A stretch of DNA of 64,000 nt from Streptomyces sp. NK08204 (GCF_020400585.1 NZ_JAINVF010000009.1:62001-126000), one strand, 5' to 3'. Counted from the stretch's first letter, positions 1-8,480 are shown. The notes: generated from the letters alone by a model not told the origin. Made by a program: numbers and translations.

Positions 1-335
1 CGGACCAGGCGTTCGCGTTCGTCCTGGCGTTCCAGGAGCGGGAGCGTGGGTCCTGCCGGGCCGGGCGGCACGGGCGGCCGGGCGGCGCGCTCGGTCTCGG
101 CGCGCTCGGCGGCGGTCCGCTTGCGCGGTCTGCCGGGCCGTTCGGCCGGCCGGCAGGGCGCTATCTCGCTGCCGTCCACGGGGTTGACGGTCAGCAGGAA
201 GTCACCGCAGACGAGCCGTTCCGTACGGGCGGGCGCGGGTGCGCCCGGACCGAAGTCGGTGCCGAGGGAGTCCCGGGGCGGGCGGCGGCTCGGAGCGTGG
301 CTCTGCTCCTCGGGTCCCGGATCGATCGGGTCCAT
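1..335 (-). CDS. N-terminal part of an unrecognised protein, cut by the window edge
   Basis: The frame opens at an ATG (335-333) and runs open off the left edge, so only the first 111 residues are visible. They are rich in Pro, Arg and Glu (MDPIDPGPEE at the start, GRPRKRTAAERAE further on) and show no domain. A G6 run 8 nt before the ATG is a plausible ribosome binding site. From memory, a large nucleotide-binding regulatory protein sits next to the STAS gene in other Streptomyces, and this could be its disordered N-terminus, but nothing in the fragment proves that. Confidence 0.6.
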   Translation of the reverse strand, partial: MDPIDPGPEEQSHAPSRRPPRDSLGTDFGPGAPAPARTERLVCGDFLLTVNPVDGSEIAPCRPAERPGRPRKRTAAERAETERAARPPVPPGPAGPTLPLLERQDERERLV

Positions 336-636
336 GGGTTCCAGCCCCCCAAAAGCGTCGTGTGCCAGCCCGTACGCCGGCCCCTCCCGGCCTGTTGCAC
401 ACCGCACTGTCGCTTCTGGTCCGGGCCCGCTCGGGAGAGGGTTGCGAGGCGGCGGGCGACCGAACCCTAAACCTTCGGTCCGTATCGAGGACACGGCGGG
501 GTGCCGCGCGGCCCGAGACGTCATGGTCTCGTGAGGATTGCCCTCGACGCGCGGTTCGGCTGCTCCGCCCGGGTCCTGACCCTCGCCCGGTTCACCCCGG
601 AGGATGCGTTGCGCCCGTCCTGCGGGCACCGCGCCG
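336..636. other. Intergenic region without a recognised gene
   Basis: These 300 bases separate two minus-strand genes. No frame here looks like a real gene. A short hairpin, GCCCG-TCCTG-CGGGC at 613-627, lies just downstream of the STAS stop and may help end that transcript. The rest should hold the promoter of the leftmost gene, but I see no clear -10/-35 pair. Confidence 0.4.
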
Positions 637-960
637 TCAGACCCGGGGCAGCGACTCCACCCCGATGCCGCCCTCGATGGCGAGGATCCGGTGCAGCCGG
701 GTGGCCACCAGCAGGCGCTGCATCTGCGGCGGCACGCCGCGCAGCACCAGGCGGCGACCGCAGCGGCCGGCCCGCCGGTGGGCGCCCATGATCACGCCGA
801 GCCCCGTGGCGTCCCAGGAGTCGAGTTCGGACAGGTCGAGCACCAGGTCGCCGACTCCGTCGTCGACGGCCGAGTGCAAGGCCGTACGGGCGTCCGCCGC
901 GCTGCGGACGTCGAGGCGGCCCCCGACGACCAGCTCGACGTGGTCGCCCCTGATGTGCAT
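637..960 (-). CDS. STAS-domain anti-sigma factor antagonist
   Basis: A 107-residue protein that is essentially one STAS domain, the fold of SpoIIAA/RsbV anti-anti-sigma factors. It should bind a partner-switching anti-sigma kinase and free a sigma factor. The phosphorylation loop reads LDSWDATGLGVI. The usual phospho-Ser before GLG is a Thr here, still phosphorylatable. The start is the ATG at 960-958, preceded by GGGGAG at about 6 nt; longer upstream frames lack this site. No sigma factor or anti-sigma gene adjoins it, so its partner must be encoded elsewhere. Confidence 0.85.
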   Translation of the reverse strand: MHIRGDHVELVVGGRLDVRSAADARTALHSAVDDGVGDLVLDLSELDSWDATGLGVIMGAHRRAGRCGRRLVLRGVPPQMQRLLVATRLHRILAIEGGIGVESLPRV

Positions 961-1203
961 ATGCGCTCCCCGTTGAGTGCGGTGACGTACTCTCCATGAC
1001 GGTGCTGTGCAACGTCTGACTGCCCGAGTGGCAGAGCGGTTGCTGCTTGTAAGCGAACCGATACCGAATTCACCCCCCGGGAGTAACAATCCCGGGAGGT
1101 GCATCCAGATCTGCACCGGTCGGCACCAGTCCGTGCCGGTCGATGCCGGTCGATGCCAGTCCGTACCGGTCGGTACCTGGACTGTGCTGTCGGTACGTGC
1201 GGA
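961..1203. repeat. Intergenic region with short degenerate repeats and a hairpin
   Basis: Between the dehydrogenase stop and the STAS start there is a run of short imperfect repeats at about 1108-1180, built on CCGGTCGATGC and CCGGTCGGTACC. A hairpin CCCGGGA-GTAACAA-TCCCGGG lies at 1076-1096. The hairpin is placed to end the dehydrogenase transcript, but no T run follows on the minus strand. No coding frame is credible. Confidence 0.45.
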
Positions 1204-2052
1204 TCAGTACTTGTAGAAGCCCTGCCCGCTCTTGCGGCCGATGTCACCCGCGTCCACCATCCGGCGCATCAGCTCCGGCGGGGCGAACTTCTCGTCCTGC
1301 GACTCGGTGTAGATGTTGCTGGTGGCGTGCAGCAGGATGTCGACCCCGGTGAGGTCCGCCGTGGCCAGCGGGCCCATGGCGTGACCGAAGCCCAGCTTGC
1401 AGGCGAGGTCGATGTCCTCGGCGGTCGCGACGCCGGACTCGTAGAGCTTGGTCGCCTCGACGACGAGTGCCGAGATGAGGCGGGTCGTGACGAACCCGGC
1501 CACGTCCCGGTTGACGACGATGCAGGTCTTTCCGACGGACTCGGCGAACTCCCGCGCGGTGGCGAGGGTTTCGTCGCTGGTCTTGTAGCCGCGGACGAGT
1601 TCGACCAGCTGCATCATCGGAACCGGTGAGAAGAAGTGCACACCGACGACCCGCTCCGGGTGCTCGGTGACCGCCGCGATCTTGGTGATCGGGATGGCGG
1701 AGGTGTTGGAGGCGAGCACGGTGTCCTCGCGCACGATCTTGTCGAGCGTGCGGAAGATCTCGTGCTTGACCTCGAGCTTCTCGAAGACGGCCTCGACGAC
1801 GATGTCGGCGTCGGCGGCGGCGTCCAGGTCGGTGGTCGCGGTGATGCGGCCGAGGGCTGCTTCGGCGTCGTGCGCCTCCAGCTTGCCCTTGCTCACGAAC
1901 TTGTCGTACGAGGCCTTGATGCCGTCGGTGCCACGCTTGAGTGCCTCGTCGGTGACGTCGCGCAACACGACGTCCCAGCCCGCCTGCGCGGCGACCTGGG
2001 CAATTCCGGACCCCATGAGACCGGCCCCGATGACGGCGAGTTTCCGTGCCAC
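1204..2052 (-). CDS. 3-hydroxybutyryl-CoA dehydrogenase
   Basis: A 282-residue member of the 3-hydroxyacyl-CoA dehydrogenase family, which oxidises 3-hydroxyacyl-CoA to 3-oxoacyl-CoA with NAD(P) in fatty-acid or butyrate/PHB metabolism. The N-terminal Rossmann motif GAGLMGSGIAQVAAQAG spans about residues 9-25. The family signature around ERVVGVHFFSPVPMMQLVEL is intact, and the C-terminal helical domain ends in GRKSGQGFYKY. The length is typical of the monofunctional bacterial enzyme (PaaH/FadB2/Hbd type). It stands alone, with no thiolase or crotonase beside it. Confidence 0.92.
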   Translation of the reverse strand: MARKLAVIGAGLMGSGIAQVAAQAGWDVVLRDVTDEALKRGTDGIKASYDKFVSKGKLEAHDAEAALGRITATTDLDAAADADIVVEAVFEKLEVKHEIFRTLDKIVREDTVLASNTSAIPITKIAAVTEHPERVVGVHFFSPVPMMQLVELVRGYKTSDETLATAREFAESVGKTCIVVNRDVAGFVTTRLISALVVEATKLYESGVATAEDIDLACKLGFGHAMGPLATADLTGVDILLHATSNIYTESQDEKFAPPELMRRMVDAGDIGRKSGQGFYKY

Positions 2053-2584
2053 TCCGACTCCCTATGAACGCGGTGACGTCTGCCTCTCGGCCGGACCATA
2101 GCGCTCCGGAGCGGCTGTGTGACCGGTAAGTAACGCGCGTCACGTCTCAATTGACGGACATCACACCGGCAGCAGCATCAGGTGTCCAAGGGGGCGTTTC
2201 CCGCCCGTCGTTCGGCCCGTGATGTCCGGGTCCGTCCGCGCGGCCCCCTCTTGGGTGTCGCTTCAGCACAGGGGGCCGCACGGTTTTGGGTGCGGCGTCG
2301 AGTGGCGCCTCGGATCCCATGATGGCGGCGTCCATGGCATGGCGCGCCAAGACGTGGCCTTTCCCCCTCAAAGGGCTGAATCATCGCCGTTCATCCACCG
2401 TGTCAGGGGTGGCGGGGGCTAGCGGAGCCCTGGCCCCTGGGAGGCCATTGTTCCGTACACCCATGATCACGTGGCGTGGTGGACGGTGACGGGGCCATGC
2501 TGGCTCTCCCTCCTGATGGCGCTTCAGCACCGCCTGTCGGAGGCCCAGTTGGAGTGAGACCCCCGCTCACAGAAACGAAGTGCG
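2053..2584. other. Intergenic region without a recognised gene
   Basis: About 530 bases between divergently transcribed genes. Several short frames exist on both strands, but none has a good ribosome binding site or protein-like composition. Both promoters, for the dehydrogenase and for the rightward cassette, should lie here. The word CGCTTCAGCAC occurs near both ends (about 2259 and 2520), which I could not relate to any known element. Confidence 0.4.
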
Positions 2585-2809
2585 ATGTCGAGTAAGAAGG
2601 TGGTGACCGTCACCGTGCTGGTGGCGGTCCTCACATGGAGCACGGTGATGACCGTGCTGGGACAGGTCGCGGCCGTGGTCACCCTGCTCCCGTCCCTGGG
2701 CCTGCTCGTGCAGCAGATCACCCAGGCCCTGACCGGGCACGACGGCGCCCGCGCGCCCGCCGGCCCGGTCCCCGCGCCCGCCGATGCCGGGGAGGAGCCG
2801 CCCCGATGA
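2585..2809 (+). CDS. Small hydrophobic (membrane) protein of unknown function
   Basis: A 74-residue protein with a long hydrophobic stretch (about residues 5-50, VVTVTVLVAVLTW then QVAAVVTLLPSLGLLV) and a Pro/Ala-rich tail. It probably makes one or two membrane passes. Its stop overlaps the next start (ATGA at 2806-2809), so the two are translationally coupled. I do not recognise the family. The coupling to a DNA-binding protein suggests a membrane-linked regulatory unit, which is inference. Confidence 0.6.
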   Translation: MSSKKVVTVTVLVAVLTWSTVMTVLGQVAAVVTLLPSLGLLVQQITQALTGHDGARAPAGPVPAPADAGEEPPR

Positions 2810-3714
2810 CCTGTCCTCCTGGCGACGACCAGCCTCCCCCGCCGGAGGGCGACCACCAGCCGCCCCAGCCGGAGAACAGCGGCAGGCGGGGCCGTAAGCC
2901 GCTCGGAATCTCCGAGGCGGCGGGCCCCTCGCACCGGGCCTGGCTGGAGCCGGTCCGCAGCCATGTCTTCTCCAGCGGTCTGACCCTGAACGACCTCGTC
3001 GACCGCTCCGGCTACTCCAAGGCCCGCATCAGCGAACTCCTCCGGGGCAACGGCTACTACCCGGCCTGGGAGATCACGTTCAGCGTGATACGGGCGCTGG
3101 GCCTGCCCGTCCGGCCGATGCGCCGCCTGTGGACGGCCGCGGCACGCGAGGCGCACAAGAAACCCGAGTGGATCCGCAACTGCATCCAGCAGGTCGCCAG
3201 CGAACCGGAGATCCCGCCCCTGGCCCACCGGGCCTTCACCGAGAAGATGCACGCCCCCTACACCGCCTATGCGCGCGCCTTCCTGCTGACCGACAACCGT
3301 GTCCGCTGGGCGGTGGGAGAGACCTTCGACCTGCTGTGGCTGTCCTGGAACACGGTCGCCAGCAGCGCGAACCTCCGACGCAACGCCTGGCTTCTGCTCC
3401 GTTCCCGCGTACTGGCCCGCGCCGCCTACCGTGACGGCCACCCCGACCTGCGCGCCGCCGTCTTCTCCACCGAGGAGGTCAGCGACAGCGTGCCGGGGCA
3501 CCTCGTCGTGCTGACCGAGATGGTGGACCTCTTCGACGCCATCACCCGGCTCCCGCAGGACCACATGGACGTCATCGTGCTGGGCCACCTGTGCGGCCTG
3601 GACCTGGAGGAAACGATCCCCTACGTCACCGGTCTGAGCCCGGCCATCGCGCACGCCATCGACCACCATGCCCGTGCCGCCCTCGAAGACCTCCTCGACA
3701 GCCCCCGGGAGTGA
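2806..3714 (+). CDS. XRE-type HTH protein with a C-terminal sigma-70 region-4-like segment
   Basis: A 302-residue protein. Residues 1-40 are disordered (Pro-rich, then GRRGRKP). Residues about 58-82 form a helix-turn-helix, LTLNDLVDRSGYSKARISEL. The middle is helical and rich in Trp and Arg. Residues about 240-298 (LFDAITRLPQDHMDVIVLGH onward to AHAIDHHARAALEDLL) resemble sigma-70 region 4, the part that reads the -35 box. GGAGGAG at 2791-2797 sets the ATG. It is likely a transcription regulator; two DNA-binding folds in one chain without a sigma region 2 is unusual. Confidence 0.7.
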   Translation: MTCPPGDDQPPPPEGDHQPPQPENSGRRGRKPLGISEAAGPSHRAWLEPVRSHVFSSGLTLNDLVDRSGYSKARISELLRGNGYYPAWEITFSVIRALGLPVRPMRRLWTAAAREAHKKPEWIRNCIQQVASEPEIPPLAHRAFTEKMHAPYTAYARAFLLTDNRVRWAVGETFDLLWLSWNTVASSANLRRNAWLLLRSRVLARAAYRDGHPDLRAAVFSTEEVSDSVPGHLVVLTEMVDLFDAITRLPQDHMDVIVLGHLCGLDLEETIPYVTGLSPAIAHAIDHHARAALEDLLDSPRE

Positions 3715-3725
3715 ATCCGTACGCC

Positions 3726-4487
3726 ATGACTGCCATAGACGCTCTCCTCGCCCGCGCCCGTCTGCACGACAGCCCCGGTGTTCCCGCCGACACCGTCCCG
3801 TACGAAGACGGCGCCTACCCCGACCCCACGTACGACGACACCACCCTCACCGACCCCGCGCACGCCGACGCCGTCGCGGTCCGCCAGCTGCGTGCCCTGT
3901 GCGACGCCGTCCTCACCGCGCTCGCCCCCGGCACCCTCCAGTTCCTCACCGACCAACTCCCCGAACCGGAAGGGGCCTGGCTGCTGGGGTGCGCCCTCCA
4001 CGTGGCCGGCATCGACGAGGGAGCCCGCTTCTGGTGGCAGTACGCCGCCGGCGCGGGACACTCCCCCGCCGCCTACTGCCTCTCCCTGCACCACAGTGCC
4101 CGCGGCGAGGCCCACGCGGCTTCCTTCTGGCACGACCAGGCGTGCCTCGACACCGCGGCAGACCACGACACGATCCCCGTCATCGGCATCAGCCCGCCCG
4201 TGCACTGCACGTTCGACGCGTCCGTTCCCACCGTGCTGCGCATCCTCAGCCGCCTCACCGCTCCGGGCGGGCGCCCGCGCGCCCAGCGTGCCGACGCCAT
4301 CACCAACTACGTGGCCCGTACCGTCACCAGCGGCTACGCCGAGCACCCAGGCGTCGAGATACCCGTACCCGAACCCCGCTTCGCCGACCGCATCAGCTTC
4401 CTGCTGACCTTCACCCCGCCCTGGACGAGGCGCCGCGCAAGCGCCTTCAACCCGGCCCTGCCCAGCCGTTCGGACGCGCCACGGTGA
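3726..4487 (+). CDS. Hypothetical protein linked to the XRE/sigma-like regulator
   Basis: A 253-residue soluble protein starting at ATG 3726, 11 nt after the regulator's stop. An upstream in-frame GTG at 3712 is less likely because GGGAG abuts it. A central part, WLLGCALHVAGIDEGARFWW then QYAAGAGHSPAAYCLSLHH, has the helix-hairpin-helix rhythm of Sel1/TPR-like repeats. I do not recognise the family. The tight spacing makes it the third member of one transcription unit with the two genes before it. Confidence 0.65.
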   Translation: MTAIDALLARARLHDSPGVPADTVPYEDGAYPDPTYDDTTLTDPAHADAVAVRQLRALCDAVLTALAPGTLQFLTDQLPEPEGAWLLGCALHVAGIDEGARFWWQYAAGAGHSPAAYCLSLHHSARGEAHAASFWHDQACLDTAADHDTIPVIGISPPVHCTFDASVPTVLRILSRLTAPGGRPRAQRADAITNYVARTVTSGYAEHPGVEIPVPEPRFADRISFLLTFTPPWTRRRASAFNPALPSRSDAPR

Positions 4488-4583
4488 CCGGGCCCCGCAG
4501 GGCCCCTTTCCCCGTTGCCCTGCGCGGCCCCCACCCCGCTGATTACCCTTCGTGTTCCAGTAACTACGCACGGAGGGTCCGCG

Positions 4584-5426
4584 ATGCCGGCACGAAGGGT
4601 GATCACGGGACGCAGCCAGGAGCCCCGCCGACGCTATGCGGAGGAACTCCGCCTGCTGCGCACCTCCAGAGGCCTGAGCCTGCGGGCACTGGCCGACGCG
4701 GTGGGCTGGGATCCGTCACTCTTCAAGAAGCTGGAGAGCGGCGAGACCCTGGGCGGCCCGGAGGTCGCGGAGGCGCTGGACCAGTACTACGGCACGCCGG
4801 GGCTGCTGCTGGCGATGTGGGAGATGGCGGTCGGGGATCCGACGCAGTTCAAGGAGCAGTACCGGCGGTACATGGCCCTGGAGGCTGAGGCGGTGAACCT
4901 CTGGCACTTCGGGGTAAGCACCGTGCACGGTTTGCTGCAGACGGATGGTTACGCCTACGAATTGCTCGCCCTGGGCGGCGTCAAGGGCAAGGAACTGGAG
5001 CAACAGGTCGAGGCACGCACCAGTCGGCGGCAGTTGCTGGAGGGGGCGGACGCACCGCCGTTCCGCAGCATCCTGGCCGAGGCGGCCCTGTGTGCTCGCC
5101 TGCGGGACTTGGGGGCGTGGCGGGAACAGCTGGAGTACCTGCTGGAAGCCGCGGAGCGCCCCAACATTACGCTCCAGGTGCTGCCGCAGTCCGCCTGCCT
5201 GCACGGTCTCGTGAGCACCGACGTCATGTTCCTGCGATTGGCGGGCGCCAGCACGGTCGCGTACGCCGAGAATGCCTATCGCGGCGAACTCATCAAGGAA
5301 AACGCTTCAGTTGAGCGACTGCAACGTGCCTACGATGCAATGCGCGACCAGGCGCTGAGCCCTGCCGAGTCGCGGAAGTTCATCCTGCGGATGCTGGAGG
5401 AAGTGCCGTGCGAACCATCGACCTGA
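4584..5426 (+). CDS. XRE-family regulator with DUF5753 effector domain
   Basis: A 280-residue protein. The N-terminal HTH reads LRLLRTSRGLSLRALADAVG (about residues 23-42) followed by WDPSLFKKLESGE. The remainder is the DUF5753 domain, ending in the characteristic ALSPAESRKFILRM. GGAGG at 4572-4576 precedes ATG 4584. This is one of the many Streptomyces regulator genes that sit directly before a DUF397 gene; such pairs (BldB/WhiJ-like systems) influence development and antibiotic production and may act like toxin-antitoxin pairs. The reading frame overlaps the next gene by 19 bp. Confidence 0.9.
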   Translation: MPARRVITGRSQEPRRRYAEELRLLRTSRGLSLRALADAVGWDPSLFKKLESGETLGGPEVAEALDQYYGTPGLLLAMWEMAVGDPTQFKEQYRRYMALEAEAVNLWHFGVSTVHGLLQTDGYAYELLALGGVKGKELEQQVEARTSRRQLLEGADAPPFRSILAEAALCARLRDLGAWREQLEYLLEAAERPNITLQVLPQSACLHGLVSTDVMFLRLAGASTVAYAENAYRGELIKENASVERLQRAYDAMRDQALSPAESRKFILRMLEEVPCEPST

Positions 5427-5614
5427 GCAACGTGACGTGGCGCAAGAGCAGCTACAGCAACCCCGACGGCGGCGCCTGCCTCGAAGTCTCCGACACGGCC
5501 CCCTCCGCCGTCCCCGTCCGGGACAGCAAGACCCCGCACGGTCCCGCCCTCGTCTTCGCGGCCATGCCGTGGGCGTCGTTCGTCACGGCCGTGAAGGGCG
5601 GAGCGTTCCGCTAA
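5408..5614 (+). CDS. DUF397 small protein
   Basis: A 68-residue protein with the family hallmarks: WRKSSYSNPDGGACLEVS near the N-terminus, VPVRDSKTPHGPAL in the middle and a FVTAVKGGAFR end. It starts at GTG 5408 inside the last codons of the XRE/DUF5753 gene, so the two are coupled. DUF397 proteins are thought to bind or antagonise the partner regulator. The stop overlaps the convergent TetR gene by 4 bp. Confidence 0.9.
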   Translation: MRTIDLSNVTWRKSSYSNPDGGACLEVSDTAPSAVPVRDSKTPHGPALVFAAMPWASFVTAVKGGAFR

Positions 5615-6252
5615 TTCCGTCCGCGTACCGCGTAGCCGAGGACCTTCTCGCTGAGCAGGTCCTCGATGTCGTCGATGAGGACCAGTATCTCCCGTGACAC
5701 TTCGGCCGGTTCGCGGCCGGCGAGCATTTCGCGTCCGATGGTGACGAAGACCGTCTGGTGGATCCAGCAGATCTGACCGGCGATCAGCCCCGGCAGCGCC
5801 TCGCCGTCGGCCGCGCCCGTCTCCTCGCGCAGGACAGCCTCCAGGCTGTCGTGGATCTCCTGCTGCAGGCTCCACAGGCGCGAGCGCAGCGGCGGGGCTT
5901 CGTCGATGACGCGCATGAACCGGTCGTAGCCCTCCATCAGGCCCAACCGAGGGGAGACGGCCTCGACCTCCTCGCGCAGTTCACGCAGGACGGCCCGGGC
6001 CGCGGACTCGCCCGTGTCCCGGCCGCGCACCCAGCGGGCGAGCCGGTCGGTCACTCCCGCGGAGCGGTCGAAGAAGAGGTCCTCCTTGGCCGGAAAGTAG
6101 TTGTAGACCGTGTTGACGGAGACGTCGGCCGCCTCGGCGACGTCCGCCATGGTCACCGCCATGAAGCCGCGCTCCAGGAACAGTCCCGTGGCGATGTCCG
6201 AGATCCGCTGCCTGGTCTCGCGCTTCTTCCGCTCCCTGAGCCCCTCTGCCAT
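5611..6252 (-). CDS. TetR-family regulator, divergent from the ABC exporter
   Basis: A 213-residue TetR-type repressor. The HTH is canonical: RQRISDIATGLFLERGFMAV, then TMADVAEAADVSVNTVYNYF and PAKEDLFFDR. The C-terminal ligand domain is all-helical. It starts at the ATG at 6252-6250; no strong ribosome binding site is present. It faces the drrAB-like exporter across a 90-bp AT-rich gap and so probably represses that exporter and itself, with a transported compound as inducer. This is inference from gene arrangement. Confidence 0.88.
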   Translation of the reverse strand: MAEGLRERKKRETRQRISDIATGLFLERGFMAVTMADVAEAADVSVNTVYNYFPAKEDLFFDRSAGVTDRLARWVRGRDTGESAARAVLRELREEVEAVSPRLGLMEGYDRFMRVIDEAPPLRSRLWSLQQEIHDSLEAVLREETGAADGEALPGLIAGQICWIHQTVFVTIGREMLAGREPAEVSREILVLIDDIEDLLSEKVLGYAVRGRN

Positions 6253-6342
6253 GGCGTCATCGTAGGCCGCCGGCCAAATAACTGGAGCCCATGAATTTTT
6301 GGGGACGTTGCAAAATTTAAGAGGCTCTGTTTTTCTTGGGGC
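6253..6342. promoter_or_regulatory. Divergent promoter region with candidate TetR operator
   Basis: This 90-bp gap is strikingly AT-rich for the genome. It contains an imperfect inverted repeat, GAATTTTTGG-GGACGTT-GCAAAATTT at about 6294-6319, midway between the divergent genes. That placement fits an operator serving both promoters. Confidence 0.4.
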
Positions 6343-7128
6343 ATGGCAGCAGTCATCAGCGCGGCCGGGCTGGCGCGCACCTTCCAGACCAGACAGGGCC
6401 CGGTCGAGGCCGTACGCTGCGTCGACCTCACCGTTCAGGAGGGCGAGATACTCGGCTTCCTCGGACCCAACGGCGCCGGCAAGACCACCACCCTGCGGAT
6501 GCTCACCACTCTGCTGGCGCCCACCGGCGGCGCGGCCACCGTCGCCGGGCACGACCTGGCGACCGACCCGGTGGGCGTGCGCAGGGTGTGCGGCTACGTC
6601 GCCCAGTCCGGCGGCGTCGATCCGCAGATCAGCGTGCGGGAGGAGCTGGTCACCCAGGGCCGGATGTACCGCCTGCCGAAGGCGCGGGCCGCCGAGCGCG
6701 CGGCCGAACTCGCCCGCGAACTGGACCTCACCGACCTGCTCGGCCGCAGGACCGGCGCGCTCTCCGGCGGTCAGCGGCGACGCCTGGACATCGCGATGGC
6801 GCTCACCCACCGCCCGAAAGTGCTGTTCCTGGACGAGCCGACGACCGGTCTGGACCCCGGCAGCCGCGCCGACCTGTGGAGGCTCATCCGCCGGCTGCGC
6901 GACGAGTACGGCACGACGGTCTTCCTCACCACCCACTACCTGGACGAGGCGGACGCCCTCGCCGACCGCCTGGTCGTCGTGGACCGGGGAACGGTCGCGG
7001 CCGAGGGCACCCCCGGTGCGCTCAAGCTCCGCTACGGCGGCTCGCTCGACGCCACGCTCCAGGACACCTTCCTCGCCATCACCGGCCGTGCCCCCGCCCC
7101 GGCCGACCACACCCCCGTCGCCGTATAG
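6343..7128 (+). CDS. ABC transporter ATP-binding protein (DrrA-like exporter)
   Basis: A 261-residue nucleotide-binding domain with every motif in place: Walker A GPNGAGKTTT (about residues 41-50), a Q-loop, signature LSGGQRRRLDIA, Walker B VLFLDEPTTGLDP and the H-loop TTHYLDEAD. Sequence and length match DrrA-type ATPases, which with an ABC-2 permease export antibiotics or other hydrophobic compounds. It starts at ATG 6343 and its stop lies 10 nt before the permease gene, so the two form an operon. Confidence 0.93.
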   Translation: MAAVISAAGLARTFQTRQGPVEAVRCVDLTVQEGEILGFLGPNGAGKTTTLRMLTTLLAPTGGAATVAGHDLATDPVGVRRVCGYVAQSGGVDPQISVREELVTQGRMYRLPKARAAERAAELARELDLTDLLGRRTGALSGGQRRRLDIAMALTHRPKVLFLDEPTTGLDPGSRADLWRLIRRLRDEYGTTVFLTTHYLDEADALADRLVVVDRGTVAAEGTPGALKLRYGGSLDATLQDTFLAITGRAPAPADHTPVAV

Positions 7129-7138
7129 GACCACCGCG

Positions 7139-7888
7139 ATGCTTCTGCACGACACGGCCCTCGTCTACGGCCGGTACCTCCGCCAGTCCCTGCGCTCGCG
7201 CTTCGCCCTGCTCTTCGGCGTCCTCACACCCTTGCTGCACCTCCTCTTCTTCGGCCCGCTGCTCACCGATCTGCCGTTGGGCGGGCAGGGCAGCTCCTGG
7301 CAGGTGCTCGTGCCGGGCCTGCTGCTCCAACTCGGCCTGTTCGGCGCTCTGTTCGCGGGCTTCACGGTGATCATCGAGAAGGGGCAGGGGGTGGTGGAGC
7401 GGATGCGCGTGACCCCGGTCAGCCGACTCGCGCTCCTCCTCGGCCGGGTGCTGCGGGACGCCACGGTGTTCGTCTTCCAGGCGGTGCTGCTGGTGCTGGC
7501 CGCGCTGGTCATGGGCCTGCGTGCGCCCCTGCCCGGCGTCCTCATCGGCTTCGGGTTCGTCGCGCTGCTCACGCTGTCGCTGGCCTCGCTGTCCTACGCG
7601 CTCGGGATGAAGGCCCGCACCCCGCAGGAGTTCGGCCCGACGATCAACATGTTGTCGATGCCGTCGATGCTGCTGTCCGGCCTGATGCTCCCGATGTCCC
7701 TGGCGCCCGCCTGGCTGGACGTGCTCTCGCACTTCGTGCCGTTCCGCTACCTGGTGGATGCGGTGCGCGACGCGTACGTCGGCCGGTACACGAGCACGCA
7801 CATGCTGTACGGCGTCCTCGTCGCCGTCGGCTTCACGATCGTGTCGGTGACGCTGGGCACACGCGTGTTCAGGACGGCCGCGGCGTAA
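7139..7888 (+). CDS. ABC-2 type permease (DrrB-like)
   Basis: A 249-residue integral membrane protein with about six hydrophobic segments (for example FALLFGVLTPLLHLLFFGPL and PGVLIGFGFVALLTLSLASL) and the loop VERMRVTPVSRLALLLGR that is typical of ABC-2 permeases near the second membrane span. The conserved FVPFRYLVDAVRDAYVGR lies near the end. It pairs with the preceding ATPase to form a drug-type exporter, presumably as a heterotetramer. Confidence 0.92.
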   Translation: MLLHDTALVYGRYLRQSLRSRFALLFGVLTPLLHLLFFGPLLTDLPLGGQGSSWQVLVPGLLLQLGLFGALFAGFTVIIEKGQGVVERMRVTPVSRLALLLGRVLRDATVFVFQAVLLVLAALVMGLRAPLPGVLIGFGFVALLTLSLASLSYALGMKARTPQEFGPTINMLSMPSMLLSGLMLPMSLAPAWLDVLSHFVPFRYLVDAVRDAYVGRYTSTHMLYGVLVAVGFTIVSVTLGTRVFRTAAA

Positions 7889-7901
7889 CTACGCTGGCCG
7901 C

Positions 7902-8474
7902 ATGGTCAATCTGACACGCATCTACACCAGGACCGGCGACAAGGGCACCACCAACCTCGGTGACATGAGCCGGGTCGCCAAGACCGACCTCCGGATCTCC
8001 GCGTACGCGGACGCCAACGAGGCCAACGCGGTGATCGGCACCGCGATCGCGCTGGGCGGTCTGCACGAGGAGGTCGTCAAGGTCCTCACCCGCGTCCAGA
8101 ACGACCTGTTCGACGTGGGTGCGGACCTGTCGACGCCGGTGGTGGAGAGCCCCGAATTCCCGCCGCTGCGGGTCGAGCAGTTCTACATCGACAAGCTGGA
8201 GGCGGACTGCGACCGCTTCAACGAACAGCTGGAGAAGCTGCGCTCCTTCATCCTGCCCGGCGGTACCGCGGGCGCGGCCCTGCTCCACCAGGCCTGCACG
8301 GTCGTACGACGGGCCGAGCGCTCCACGTGGTCGGCCCTGGAGGTGCACGGCGAGACCATGAACCCGCTCACCGCGACCTACCTCAACCGCCTCTCCGACC
8401 TGCTCTTCATCCTGGCGCGGGTCGCGAACAAGGATGTCGGTGACGTGCTGTGGGTGCCGGGCGGGGAGCGTTAG
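7902..8474 (+). CDS. PduO-type cob(I)alamin adenosyltransferase
   Basis: A 190-residue protein. It transfers adenosyl from ATP to cob(I)alamin to make coenzyme B12. The N-terminal ATP-binding motif TRIYTRTGDKGTTNLGDMSR is intact. ILPGGTAGAALLHQACTVVR and RRAERS form the second conserved block, and LNRLSDLLFILAR is the C-terminal family signature. It starts at ATG 7902, 13 nt after the permease stop, so it may be read through from the exporter promoter. Confidence 0.94.
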   Translation: MVNLTRIYTRTGDKGTTNLGDMSRVAKTDLRISAYADANEANAVIGTAIALGGLHEEVVKVLTRVQNDLFDVGADLSTPVVESPEFPPLRVEQFYIDKLEADCDRFNEQLEKLRSFILPGGTAGAALLHQACTVVRRAERSTWSALEVHGETMNPLTATYLNRLSDLLFILARVANKDVGDVLWVPGGER

Positions 8475-8480
8475 CGACCT

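Noticed and set aside
1019..1062. tRNA-like string (GCCCGAGTGGCAGAGCGGTT then an anticodon-like CTTGTAA loop)
   Set aside because: No T-arm with TTCGA follows and no acceptor stem closes the structure; taken as chance similarity or a worn fragment.
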